In this document: positions 9,668 through 18,106 of the stretch, piece by piece
How positions within the stretch are numbered: the stretch's first letter is position 1
How the letters are laid out: each line of letters begins with the position of its first letter
NCBI RefSeq assembly: GCF_006715305.1
Contig: NZ_VFMY01000001.1
Span: 3,224,001-3,288,000 of the forward strand
DNA from: Arthrobacter sp. SLBN-100
Lineage (GTDB): Bacteria; Actinomycetota; Actinomycetes; Actinomycetales; Micrococcaceae
Length of the DNA stretch: 64,000 nucleotides
Direction of reading: 5' to 3'
Notes under the pieces: model-generated
What the model saw: the letters and a program-made list of their open reading frames with translations, nothing else
Database searches by the model: none
What the model was told of the DNA's origin: nothing
Program-made: the position numbers and the translations under genes

Positions 9668-10756
9668 TCAGGCCCGCGCCTTCGTCCTGACCGAGGTCCG
9701 TTCCACCGGCGGGCAGTAAATCTTCGCCACCCCGTCAGCTGCCCCTTGGGGTGCCCCATCCAGTTCCAGCAGCATCCGAACGCCCGCCGCGCCGAGTTCG
9801 TAGTGGGGCAGGGAAACCGTAGACAGCGGAGGGCGCAGGTGGGCGGCGATGACTTCCTGGTTGTCGAATCCCACCACGGCCATGTCGTCGGGGATGGACA
9901 GGCCTTGTTCGCGCAGGCCGTCATAGAGGCCCATGGCCATCCGGTCGTTGTAGCAGTACACCGCCGTCGCGTCGCGCTTGAGGAGCGCCTCTGTGGCACG
10001 GTATCCGCCTTCCTGGTCCGGGTAGGCCTCCAGCACCAGCTCGGGGTCGAACGGAACCCCGGCTTCCTCGAGTGCCTCACGGTAGCCCAACAGCCGGCCG
10101 TCCTTGGCGGGGGCGGGGATGGTGGCGTTGATGAAGGCGATCCGGCGGTGGCCGTGCCGCAGCAGGATCTCCGTGGCTGAACGGCCGCCCTGCACTTCGT
10201 CCGGAACCACGGCCGGGGCTCCCGGCTCGTTGGAGAAGCAGTTCACCAACACGAAGTCCGCTTCCCGCAGCGGCGCCGGGATGTCGGTCTGGCGGTGGAA
10301 CCACGTGGAGTAGAGGATGCCGCGTACTTTGTACTCGAGCATCATCTGGATGGCGTCCTGCTCCAGCTCACCGTTGCCCTCGGTGTTGGCGATCAGGAGC
10401 GCGTAACCGTGTTTCCACGCCTCGTCCTGGGCGCCATGGATGATCTGGCCCGCGAAGGGGGTGGTGGCGACGCCGTCGGCCACCAGTCCGATGAACCGTG
10501 AGGTTCCGCTGACCAGAGTCTTGGCCATTGCGTTGGGCCGGTACCCAAGGGTCCGGATGACATCTTTGACGCGTTGGCGGGTTTCGTCCGCGATCCGGGC
10601 GCTCTTTTTCTTATTGACGATCAAGGAGACTGTGGCGGTGGAAACACCCGCCGCTTCTGCCACGTCGCGCAGGGTGACAGGGTGCGCGCGTACAGGGGTC
10701 CGCGGGGACGGGGCTGCCGGGGCCGGCTTCCCCGATCCATTCTCCATTGACGTCAT
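9668..10756 (-). CDS. LacI family repressor of the levan/fructan locus
   Basis: Regulator of 362 aa. The helix-turn-helix VTLRDVAEAAGVSTATVS is near residue 28, followed by the hinge RPNAMAKTLVSGTSRFIGL and a periplasmic-binding-protein-like sugar domain (GLVADGVATTPFAG to the C-terminus). The ATG at 10756 is preferred because GGAGG lies 4 nt upstream. An alternative ATG at 10798 would overlap the permease stop by 4 bp and add 14 residues. It is last in the minus-strand operon GH32-SBP-permease-permease. It is the obvious candidate to bind the LacI-like sites in 15518-15696 and release them on binding a fructo-oligosaccharide or difructose anhydride. Confidence 0.9.
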   Translation of the reverse strand: MTSMENGSGKPAPAAPSPRTPVRAHPVTLRDVAEAAGVSTATVSLIVNKKKSARIADETRQRVKDVIRTLGYRPNAMAKTLVSGTSRFIGLVADGVATTPFAGQIIHGAQDEAWKHGYALLIANTEGNGELEQDAIQMMLEYKVRGILYSTWFHRQTDIPAPLREADFVLVNCFSNEPGAPAVVPDEVQGGRSATEILLRHGHRRIAFINATIPAPAKDGRLLGYREALEEAGVPFDPELVLEAYPDQEGGYRATEALLKRDATAVYCYNDRMAMGLYDGLREQGLSIPDDMAVVGFDNQEVIAAHLRPPLSTVSLPHYELGAAGVRMLLELDGAPQGAADGVAKIYCPPVERTSVRTKARA

Positions 10757-10794
10757 CTGTCCTCCGTCAGGAGTATATCCGTCTGCTGTCGCGC

Positions 10795-11697
10795 TCATCC
10801 CTTCGTCGCCCCGCTCTCCAGCCCCCGGATCATGGCCTTGTTGAGGACCAGGAACACCAGCAGCAGCGGGGTGATGGTGACGCACACGGCTGCAAAGGTT
10901 GCGGTCCAGTCCACCTTGCCCATGGCGCCGATGTAGTTCTGCAGGCCCAGCGGAATGGTTTTCAAGTCCTCGGAGAGGACGAACGTGTTGGCGAAGATGA
11001 AGTCGTTCCAGATGAAGATGCTGTTGACCAGCACCACCGTCACCACGGTGTTCAGGGACAGCGGCAGGGTGATCAGCCCGAAGATCCGGTAGGGCCCGGC
11101 GCCGTCCAGGGAAGCTGCCTCGTAGGTTTCCCGGGGAATGTATTCAAAGAACGAGCAGAAGAGGTACACGGACATGGGCAGGGAGAAGCCGGCCAGGGGG
11201 ATGATCATCGACTGGTAGGTGTCCAGCAGGTTCACTGCGGAGTAGTCGATGAACAAAGGGACCAGGGCGATCTGCACAGGCACGATGATGCCGATCAGGA
11301 ACAGCCCGCGGACCACTTTGCTGAGGCGGAATCCCAGCACCTGGATGGCGTAGGCGGCCATCATGCCGAAAAGGACAATCAGGATGTTGGCGCCCATGGT
11401 GACCACAAAGCTGTTGAGGATGTTCCGGCCAAGGTCGCCGGTTTCGAAAGCCCTGGCGTAGTTTTCAAAGGTCAACGCGCTGGGCAGGGCAAAGGGATCG
11501 CCCGTGGCAAAGTCGTGCTCGGTGCGCAGGCTGGTCAGGAACAGCCAGGCAAGCGGGTACACCTGGACGATCACAATGAGCATGATCAGCACGCGTGAGA
11601 GGGTGCGGAACAGGTCCGGCCTACGACGGCGGCGGGTGGCCGCCGGGCGGGGCGGAACGGTGGCGGGCGGGCTGGCTGGGGCGGCCTGGGTGATCAT
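10795..11697 (-). CDS. ABC sugar transporter permease, MalG type
   Basis: Inner-membrane permease of 300 aa from the CUT1 family. Hydrophobic helices start at residue ~28 (LIMLIVIVQVYPLAWLFLTS). The EAA loop, which contacts the ATPase, is EAASLDGAGPYRIFGLITLPL. The ATG at 11697 overlaps the upstream permease stop by 4 bp (ATGA). The operon has no ATPase gene, so the importer probably borrows a shared MsiK/UgpC-type ATPase, as is common in actinobacteria. Confidence 0.92.
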   Translation of the reverse strand: MITQAAPASPPATVPPRPAATRRRRRPDLFRTLSRVLIMLIVIVQVYPLAWLFLTSLRTEHDFATGDPFALPSALTFENYARAFETGDLGRNILNSFVVTMGANILIVLFGMMAAYAIQVLGFRLSKVVRGLFLIGIIVPVQIALVPLFIDYSAVNLLDTYQSMIIPLAGFSLPMSVYLFCSFFEYIPRETYEAASLDGAGPYRIFGLITLPLSLNTVVTVVLVNSIFIWNDFIFANTFVLSEDLKTIPLGLQNYIGAMGKVDWTATFAAVCVTITPLLLVFLVLNKAMIRGLESGATKG

Positions 11698-12590
11698 GAC
11701 TCTGACTTCCGCTTGAGCAGGAACAGGATGAGGCCGACGGCGACGAGGCACTCGACGACGATGAAGACGGAGATGGTGCTGGCGTACCCAAAGTCCGTGC
11801 TGGTGAAGGCGGTCTTGTACATGTAGGTGGTCAGCAGTTCTGAGGACTGGCCCGGACCGCCGTTGGTCATCAGGTAGGGGATGTCGAAGCCGCGCAGGCC
11901 GTAGGTGGTGGCCATGATGGTGGTGGTGATCCAGACCGGCCGGATGTACGGGAACCGGATCTTGCTGAACAGGGTCCACCGCGAAGCGCCATCGAGGACG
12001 GCGGCTTCCTCAAGTTCCTTCGGCACGGCGATCAGGGCCGCGTAGATGATGAGCATGTACAGCCCGGTGAAGCGCCAGCCTTCCGGCGCGGACACGGCGG
12101 CGAGCACGGTGTTGACGTCCGACAGCCAGGGCCGCTCCAGACTGCCGAGCCCGATCCAGTGCAGCAGCTGGTTGAGCAGGCCTACCGGGTCGATGGAGTA
12201 GATCCGGACGAACAGGAAGGCGATGGCAACGGTGGAGATGATCGCGGGCAGCAGGTAGAGGGTCTTGATCAGCTCTCGCCCCCGGCTGAGGGATGCGACC
12301 AGGCTGGCAACAACCAAGGCCCCGCCGAGCTGCAGGACCAGGCAGATGGCCAGGTAGAGGAGCGCGTTCAGGAACGCGCGCCAGAAGATATCGTCGGCAA
12401 TAAACATCCGAACGTAGTTGTCCAGCCCCACGAACTCCATGTCAGTGATGCCGTTCCAGGAGAAAAAGCTGAGGAACAGTGACTGGAGGATCGGGAAAAG
12501 TACCGCTGCGCCGTAGAGCAGCAGGGGCGGGAGCAGGAAGACCAGGACCGAGGTCCGTGACCTGTTGGGAAGCATCCTGTTGGGTTGCAT
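11694..12590 (-). CDS. ABC sugar transporter permease, MalF type
   Basis: Partner permease of about 298 aa. The first helix is SVLVFLLPPLLLYGAAVLFP. The EAA motif is EEAAVLDGASRWTLFSKIRFP. The ATG at 12590 has AAAGG 7 nt upstream. An alternative GTG at 12659 lies in a tandem repeat and lacks a ribosome-binding site. It is co-transcribed with the solute-binding protein and the MalG-type subunit. Substrate by context: a fructan breakdown product. Confidence 0.9.
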   Translation of the reverse strand: MQPNRMLPNRSRTSVLVFLLPPLLLYGAAVLFPILQSLFLSFFSWNGITDMEFVGLDNYVRMFIADDIFWRAFLNALLYLAICLVLQLGGALVVASLVASLSRGRELIKTLYLLPAIISTVAIAFLFVRIYSIDPVGLLNQLLHWIGLGSLERPWLSDVNTVLAAVSAPEGWRFTGLYMLIIYAALIAVPKELEEAAVLDGASRWTLFSKIRFPYIRPVWITTTIMATTYGLRGFDIPYLMTNGGPGQSSELLTTYMYKTAFTSTDFGYASTISVFIVVECLVAVGLILFLLKRKSES

Positions 12591-12637
12591 GGCGGGGCCT
12601 TTCGGGCGGGGGACCGGTGGGTCCTCCGCCGCAGTGG

Positions 12638-12691
12638 TTACGTGAAGAACGGTACTCACTTGAAGAACAGTGCTTACTTGAAGAACTTGGG
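12638..12691 (-). repeat. three 18-bp tandem repeats each carrying Phe-Phe-(Lys/Thr)-stop
   Basis: TGAAGAAC recurs at exact 18-bp spacing (12643, 12661, 12679). On the minus strand the units read TTCTTCAAGTAA, TTCTTCAAGTGA and TTCTTCACGTAA, all in the frame of the solute-binding protein. The first unit is the true C-terminus of that protein; the other two repeat its last codons and stop. Confidence 0.85.
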
Positions 12692-14008
12692 GGCGTTCTG
12701 CGCGATGGTGTTGTCCAGGGTGCTGGTGAACTGTTCGGGCGTGATGTTGCCCTGCACCAGCAGGACGAGCTCCTGCTGCAGCCGGCCGTTCGTGGTGGGA
12801 TCAAGCTGGGTGTCCCAGGGCATGGCCTGCTTCGAGCCCAGGTCTTTGGCCTGATCGAGGGCCTTCCGGTACAGCGGCGTGGCGTTGGCCGGGACGGTGG
12901 TTTCGACGTTGGTGGTGGGGGAGAGTGCGCCGGTGGCTGCATATTCCGTGGGGTACTTCTGCAGGGCGAACTTCAGGAAATCGCTGACCAGCGGGTCATA
13001 GGTTTTGGCATTTACCGCCATCCCAATGCCCGACGGCGAGACGAACTCGTTTGCCGACGTCGCCGACCCTGCTGTGGTGGGCAGGGTGAAGAAGTCGATA
13101 TCGTCCCGGACGGCCGGGTTCAGTTTGTCGGTGGCCAGGCTGGGCAGTTCCGAGGTTCCGATGTTGTACATCGCGGCCTGGCCGGAGGTGAACTGGTTCT
13201 GCGCGTCGGAGTAGCCCTGGGCGGAGAAGCCCTCCTGGAAGCACTTTGCCCTGCCGAGGTCAGCCATCCAGTTGACGCTCTTCTGGCCTGTGGCGTCCGC
13301 AAACTTCGCATCGCCCTTCTTCAGCTTCTGCACGAAATCCGGTCCTGCTGCCCTGAACGGCTGGTAGGCCACATAGCGTTCCAGCGGCCACTGGTCCTGG
13401 CCATCAATGGCGATAGGCGTGATCCCGGCGTTGCGCAGGGACGTGCACATGGCGGGGAGGTCATCCAGCGATGTGGGAACATCCACCCCGGCCTTTTCCA
13501 GGAGTGCCTTGTTGTACCAGATGAATTCCAGCTCGAACTGGAACGGAATCATAAAGAGGGACCCGTCGTCGAAGCGCTGGTAGTCCAGCGCGCCGGGGCG
13601 GTAGTCATCGTAGATGTCCAGGGACTTCAACAGCTTCTCCGCGTCCACCATCTTGCCCTGCTTCGCCAGCTGCTGGGCGAAGGGCGTGGCGTCGGTATCA
13701 AACAGCTCGGGCAGCTTGTTGGCGGCGGCGAGGGTCTCGAGCTTCTGGATGTAGGAGGGCCGGTCCGGGGTGGTGATGAGGTTCAGCTTGAAGCCCGGGT
13801 GGTCCTTGGCATAGTCATCGGCCAGCTTGTTCATGATATTGATGACGGCGCCATCAGCCGGCCGGGAGAGCAGCCACGAGATTTCGCGGGGTTTCACCGC
13901 GCCGGCCGGACTGACGTTCGAGGGATCGGTGGAACTTCCGCCGCCACAGGCGGTCAAAGCCAGGACGGTAACAGCGGCGGCGGCGGCAGCGCGGAGGAGA
14001 TTTTTCAT
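12674..14008 (-). CDS. ABC sugar transporter solute-binding lipoprotein
   Basis: Extracellular lipoprotein of 444 aa that captures sugar for the adjacent permeases. The signal peptide is MKNLLRAAAAAAVTVLALTACGG, with a lipobox LTAC giving lipidated Cys21. The mature part has the type-1 CUT1 fold, with ITTPDRPSYIQKLETLAAAN near residue 80 and DGQDQWPLERY near 215. The start at 14008 is preceded by AAGGAAG. An upstream ATG at 14056 would displace the signal peptide from the N-terminus. It sits 53 bp after the GH32 gene in the same operon. The protein ends in FFK, and its stop region is triplicated. Confidence 0.92.
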   Translation of the reverse strand: MKNLLRAAAAAAVTVLALTACGGGSSTDPSNVSPAGAVKPREISWLLSRPADGAVINIMNKLADDYAKDHPGFKLNLITTPDRPSYIQKLETLAAANKLPELFDTDATPFAQQLAKQGKMVDAEKLLKSLDIYDDYRPGALDYQRFDDGSLFMIPFQFELEFIWYNKALLEKAGVDVPTSLDDLPAMCTSLRNAGITPIAIDGQDQWPLERYVAYQPFRAAGPDFVQKLKKGDAKFADATGQKSVNWMADLGRAKCFQEGFSAQGYSDAQNQFTSGQAAMYNIGTSELPSLATDKLNPAVRDDIDFFTLPTTAGSATSANEFVSPSGIGMAVNAKTYDPLVSDFLKFALQKYPTEYAATGALSPTTNVETTVPANATPLYRKALDQAKDLGSKQAMPWDTQLDPTTNGRLQQELVLLVQGNITPEQFTSTLDNTIAQNAPKFFK

Positions 14009-14061
14009 TGCGGCAATCTTCCTTGATTGGAACGGAGGGGTTTCAGGGACGGGCACGGTAT

Positions 14062-15498
14062 TTAGTTGTTGGTGCGCTTACGTACTTCAAGTTCTGTGAT
14101 GGAGACTGATCCTTCGCCGGCGAACACGCCTATCCGTCCGGGCACCAGATCGTAGATCCGGGCGCTCAGGGCAACCTGCTGATCCACGACGGCGACGCAC
14201 AGGTCCCCCTCGACCACCACTTCCAGGGTGTGTTGGCCGGGGCTGAGGTCACAGGGGCGTTCAAGTTCAATTTCGAACGGAACATCGCCCGAGACGTGCC
14301 ATTGGGCCCCACCTGTGATGGCCCGCGGCCAGCGGTCGAAAACCAGGCGTCCACGCTTCGGTTCCAGGCGCAGGATGTAGGAATGGTCCCCGTCCGGGCT
14401 GGAGCGAAGCAGCAGACCGCATTCGGTGGTGTCCGCTTCGATATCCAGTACTGCCTTTGCATAGAACTGGCCGGGGAGGTCCTCGTTGGAGATGGTGGCG
14501 GCGTAGCTGTCCGGTGCCGCCAGGCTTGCGGGCAGCCCGGGGTTGAAGGTCAGCGGGACCTCATCCCAGAAGCTGTCCACCAGCTCGTCGGCGAACCCGA
14601 ATGCCAAAGTCCCGTCGGGGTTCTGCCGGGCCTCCAGGACTGCCATGGTGCCCGCCCACTGCCAGGCGCCGTCGTCGGAATTTCCTTCTTTGGAGGCGAT
14701 CCAGCCGAAGAAGAACCGCCGGCCGTCCCGTTCCGCTGTCTTGGAGGCGTAAAAGGCGCGCCCGTCGATGGAGTCCCGGGCCGGAACCGTCCAAGGGCCG
14801 TCGGGGCTCTTGGCCATGCGGTACCTGGTGGTGAAGGTTTCCGAGAACTCGGAGTAGACCATGTACCACCAGTCACCCCAGGAGAACACGTCAGGGCATT
14901 CGTGGGTGATGTAGCGGCGGGGGTCCCAGAACGGGTCGGTGTACTCCCAGGTCATCAGGTCCTTGGAGGTGCACTGGGCGATGACGCCGCGGCGGTGCTC
15001 GGGCCCTTCGGAGTGCCGGGCGGCAATGAGCATCCGCCACTGGCCGGCGGCTTCGTCGCGGAAAACGAAGGGGTCCCGCCAGTCGCCGGACTCGTAGCCG
15101 TCCGGTGCGCCGAACGTGAGCTCCGGGTGCTTCACCCAGGTACGCATTCCGTCAGTGCTGGTGGCATGCATGACCAGCTGCAGCGGCAGCCCATCCGTGC
15201 CAAGGTTGTTCGGATTCTGCCCGGTGTAGAACAGGTGGTGGACGCCTGATTCATCCACCACGATGCTGCCCGTGTAGGCGTTGAAGTCCAGGTCGGCATC
15301 CGTTCCGTGGGGGAGGGACACCCCCTGGTCCTGGAATTGGATGAGGTCCTTGGTGGTTACGAGGTTCCACGCCGTTCCCGGTTTCGGTTCGGAGCGGACC
15401 TCGTGGAGGTAGAAGAGCCAGAACTCTCCGTCGTGCTCGAAGGGTATGAGGTCCCCCACCCACGCATCGGCGGGCTGGAAGAAGACTGGGTGATTCAT
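14062..15498 (-). CDS. GH32 family glycoside hydrolase, probably intracellular
   Basis: Five-bladed beta-propeller GH32 enzyme of 478 aa with a C-terminal beta-sandwich. Candidate catalytic residues: nucleophile Asp16 in AWVGDLIPF (in place of the usual NDPNG), the transition-state stabiliser in DWRDPFVF, and acid/base Glu in THECPDVF. No signal peptide is visible, so it is likely cytoplasmic. First gene of the operon with the ABC importer and LacI. By context it would hydrolyse an imported fructan product such as a difructose anhydride or levanbiose. Plain sucrose or levan-oligosaccharide hydrolysis is the alternative. The start has only a weak GGA upstream. Confidence 0.85.
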   Translation of the reverse strand: MNHPVFFQPADAWVGDLIPFEHDGEFWLFYLHEVRSEPKPGTAWNLVTTKDLIQFQDQGVSLPHGTDADLDFNAYTGSIVVDESGVHHLFYTGQNPNNLGTDGLPLQLVMHATSTDGMRTWVKHPELTFGAPDGYESGDWRDPFVFRDEAAGQWRMLIAARHSEGPEHRRGVIAQCTSKDLMTWEYTDPFWDPRRYITHECPDVFSWGDWWYMVYSEFSETFTTRYRMAKSPDGPWTVPARDSIDGRAFYASKTAERDGRRFFFGWIASKEGNSDDGAWQWAGTMAVLEARQNPDGTLAFGFADELVDSFWDEVPLTFNPGLPASLAAPDSYAATISNEDLPGQFYAKAVLDIEADTTECGLLLRSSPDGDHSYILRLEPKRGRLVFDRWPRAITGGAQWHVSGDVPFEIELERPCDLSPGQHTLEVVVEGDLCVAVVDQQVALSARIYDLVPGRIGVFAGEGSVSITELEVRKRTNN

Positions 15499-15517
15499 CG
15501 GCGTTGATGTCCATTTC

Positions 15518-15580
15518 TGCTAAAGCGTTTGATCACCTAGAAGCTAGCGTTAATTCAGCAGGTGATCAAGCGTTTTAGCA
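15518..15580. promoter_or_regulatory. large inverted repeat made of two LacI-like operators
   Basis: Two 21-bp arms (15518-15538 and 15560-15580) are inverted copies with two mismatches, separated by 21 bp. Each contains a core like TAAA[GA]CG[TC]TTGATCA, close to the CG-centred sites bound by LacI-family proteins. The first arm starts only 20 bp upstream of the GH32 ATG, where a bound repressor would block its promoter. Confidence 0.75.
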
Positions 15581-15632
15581 AAAATAGATTTACCGCTCGC
15601 CGATGGAGGAATGATGACGTGCATCACTTCGC

Positions 15633-15696
15633 CTAAACGCTTGACCACGTGGCTTGCCCCGCGGTAACTTCTCCTGCTAGAGCGCTTAATCAAACC
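15633..15696. promoter_or_regulatory. two further LacI-like operator sites upstream of the lftA-like gene
   Basis: CTAAACGCTTGACCACG at 15633-15649 and TGCTAGAGCGCTTAATCAAA at 15675-15694 share the central CGCTTGA / GCGCTTAA core of the inverted repeat at 15518-15580. They lie 80-140 bp upstream of the exported GH32 gene, suited to repression of the rightward promoter. Confidence 0.65.
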
Positions 15697-15773
15697 GGTG
15701 ATCTGACGTGGACAAATGAAGGTCCCAGCACCACTGAGCGCGCCCGGGCGGAGCCGCCCAGGAGAGGAAGTCA

Positions 15774-17333
15774 ATGATGACCCATGCCATTTCCCGTCGC
15801 CATATCCTGCAGGGAACCGGGGCAGGAGCGCTCGCCCTGTTCACCGGTGGCGCGCTGTCCGCCCCGGCCGCCCAGGCGCAGGTGTCCCTGCGCGCCGCTT
15901 ACCACATGACGCCGCCATCGGGCTGGCTCTGCGACCCGCAGCGCCCGGTGTATCTCAACGGCGCCTACCACCTCTACTACCTGCATTCCGCACAGAACAA
16001 CGGCCAGGGCGGCTGGGACCACGCGACCACCATTGACGGCGTGGCCTTTTCCCACCATGGAGTGGCACTGCCGCTGCAGGCGGACATTCCTGTGTGGTCG
16101 GGATCGGCCGTCGTGGACACTGCCAACACCGCGGGCTTCGGTGCCGGTGCCGTTGTTGCACTCGCGTCGCAGCCCACCGAAGGCATCCGCAAATACCAGG
16201 AGCAATATCTGTACTGGTCCACCGACGGCGGCTACACCTTTACTGCACTTCCCGATCCCGTGATCGTCAACACCGACGGCCGGGCCGCCACCACCCAGGC
16301 GGAGATCGAAAATGCTGAGTGGTTCCGTGACCCGAAAATCCACTGGGATGCGGCCCGTGGCGAGTGGGCGTGCGTGATTGGCCGGGCCCGGTACGCGGCT
16401 TTCTACACGTCAACGAACCTGCGCGACTGGCAGCTCAAGCGCAACTTCGATTTCCCCAACCACGCGCTGGGCGGGATCGAGTGTCCGGACCTGTTCCAGA
16501 TGACAGCCGATGACGGTTCCCGGCACTGGGTGCTGGGCGCCAGCATGGACGCCTACAGCATCGGGCTGCCCATGACCTGCGCCTACTGGACGGGAACCTG
16601 GGATGGCGAACAGTTCCGCGCCGACGACGTCAACAATCCCCAATGGCTCGACTGGGGATGGGACTGGTATGGGGCCGTGACGTGGCCGGCCGTTGAAGCG
16701 CCTGACACACGGCGGTACGCGATCGGCTGGATGAACAACTGGAAATACGCTGCCCGTGATGTCCCCACCGATGCGTCCAACGGGTACAACGGCCAGAACT
16801 CGATCGTGCGGGAGCTGCGCCTGGAACGCCAGGCAGGAGGTTGATACTCGCTGCTCAGCAGCCCAATCGGGGCACTGGCCCAGTACGCCACGTCCACAAC
16901 AGTGCTTCCGGACCGCACGGTCAAGGGAGGCTCGGTCTTGCCATGGAGCGGTCGGGCTTATGAACTCGAACTGGACATCTCGTGGGACGCTGCCGCGAAT
17001 GTCGGCGTTTCGGTGGGCCGCTCGGCCGACGGCACCCGCCACGCGAACATCGGCAAATACGGCAATGAGCTCTATGTGGACCGCGCGCCGTCGGACCAGG
17101 CAGGCTTCTCGCTGGTGCCGTACACGCGCGCCGCCGCACCCATCGACGCCGCCGCACGTTCGGTGCACCTGCGGATCTTGGTTGACACGCAGAGCGTCGA
17201 AGTGTTCGTGAACGCCGGCCACACGGTGCTCTCGCAGCAGGTGCACTTCGCTGACGGCGACACCGGGATCTCCCTGTACACCGGCGGCGGTCCGGCGACC
17301 TTCTCCGGCATCACCATCCGTTCGTTCGAGTAG
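15774..17333 (+). pseudogene. levan fructotransferase-like exported GH32 enzyme, split by an in-frame TGA
   Basis: The frame encodes a 519-residue GH32 protein. It begins with a Tat signal (ISRRHILQG, then a hydrophobic stretch ending APAAQA). The catalytic residues fit this branch: GWLCDPQRPVY, EWFRDPKIHW and GGIECPDLF. The sequence closely resembles Arthrobacter levan fructotransferase, which converts levan to difructose anhydride IV; this is from memory of the family. Codon 357 (16842-16844) is TGA where the family has Trp, in RQAGG-stop-YSLLSSP. The same frame then continues without break through the beta-sandwich to the TAG at 17331. So the product is either truncated at 356 residues, read through, or reflects a sequencing error. 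An AGGAG site precedes the ATG. Confidence 0.82.
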
Positions 17334-17348
17334 CCAGCCACCACGAAA

Positions 17349-17382
17349 ACGGCGGCCCGCACCGGAAGGTGGGGACCGCCGT
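17349..17382. terminator. stem-loop terminator between lftA-like gene and hxlA
   Basis: 15-nt arms ACGGCGGCCCGCACC and GGTGGGGACCGCCGT flank a GGAA loop with two mismatches. AAA precedes and ATTT follows shortly. It sits between two convergent genes and could serve both. Confidence 0.7.
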
Positions 17383-17387
17383 CGTGA

Positions 17388-17427
17388 TTTCGACAGGCTC
17401 AGATTTCGCCAGGCTCAATCACCGGGT
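17388..17427. repeat. copy of an intergenic TTTCGACAGGCTCAA-type repeat
   Basis: Two adjacent half-copies, ATTTCGACAGGCTCAG and ATTTCGCCAGGCTCAATCAC, match the repeat seen three times in tandem at 39072-39136 and, inverted, near 37232. It lies in the 3' gap before hxlA. Confidence 0.7.
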
Positions 17428-17434
17428 GGCTGTG

Positions 17435-18058
17435 CTAGATGATCGCTGCCTTCAGTTCCTTGGCAGCGACGGCGGGGTCTTCGGCGCTGTAGATGGAACC
17501 GCCGACGACGGCCACGTCAGCACCTGCCCGCTGCACCGCTTCGATGGTGGAGAGGTTCACGCCGCCGGCCACGGAGAACGGCACTCGGGCTTCTTCGCCG
17601 GCGCTCAGCAGCACGTCCAGGTTGTAGCCGGGCTTCGCCTGTTCATCCAGGCCCGCGTGGAACTCGATGAACTTGGCGCCCAGGGCGCGGGCTTCCTTGG
17701 CGCGAGTTGCCTTGTCAGCCACGCCAATCAGGTCCACCACGATGCCCTTGTTGTGCGCCTTGGCCGCCTTCACGGCTCCGGCGATGGTGGAGTCGTCCGC
17801 GCTGCCCAGGACGGAGACCAGGTCCGCGCCGGCGACGAAGGCGATCTCCGCCTCCAGCTCGCCGGCGTCCATGGTCTTCATGTCGGCGAACACGATCTTG
17901 TCCGGGTGGGCGGTCTTGACGGCGGTGACGGCGGACAGGCCGGCGTTCTTCACCAGGGGCGTGCCCAGTTCAATGATGTCCACGTACTCGGCGACTTTGC
18001 CGGCAAGGTCGAGGGCCGCTTCGACGGTGAGGACGTCCAAGGCTACTTGCAGTTTCAT
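17435..18058 (-). CDS. hxlA: 3-hexulose-6-phosphate synthase
   Basis: Aldol condensation of formaldehyde with ribulose 5-phosphate to give D-arabino-3-hexulose 6-phosphate, the first step of the RuMP pathway. At 207 aa it has the usual size. It belongs to the OMP-decarboxylase superfamily: Asp8 in LDVL, the metal and substrate triad Asp59-x-Lys61-x-x-Asp64 in FADMKTMDAGE, and the C-terminal phosphate loops SVAGGVN and VVGGSIY. It lies 48 bp downstream of hxlB and is co-transcribed with it. In this window it would trap formaldehyde produced by demethylation of betaine and sarcosine. Confidence 0.95.
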   Translation of the reverse strand: MKLQVALDVLTVEAALDLAGKVAEYVDIIELGTPLVKNAGLSAVTAVKTAHPDKIVFADMKTMDAGELEAEIAFVAGADLVSVLGSADDSTIAGAVKAAKAHNKGIVVDLIGVADKATRAKEARALGAKFIEFHAGLDEQAKPGYNLDVLLSAGEEARVPFSVAGGVNLSTIEAVQRAGADVAVVGGSIYSAEDPAVAAKELKAAII

Positions 18059-18106
18059 GTTTTATCTCTTTCGGTGGAAAACGGGGTTGATCGGGGAGGG
18101 GAAAAC

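Noticed and set aside
16842..16844. Selenocysteine or programmed recoding at the TGA in the lftA-like gene
   Set aside because: Relatives have Trp here, not Cys or Sec. No SECIS-like hairpin was seen after the codon, and no selenocysteine machinery is in the window.
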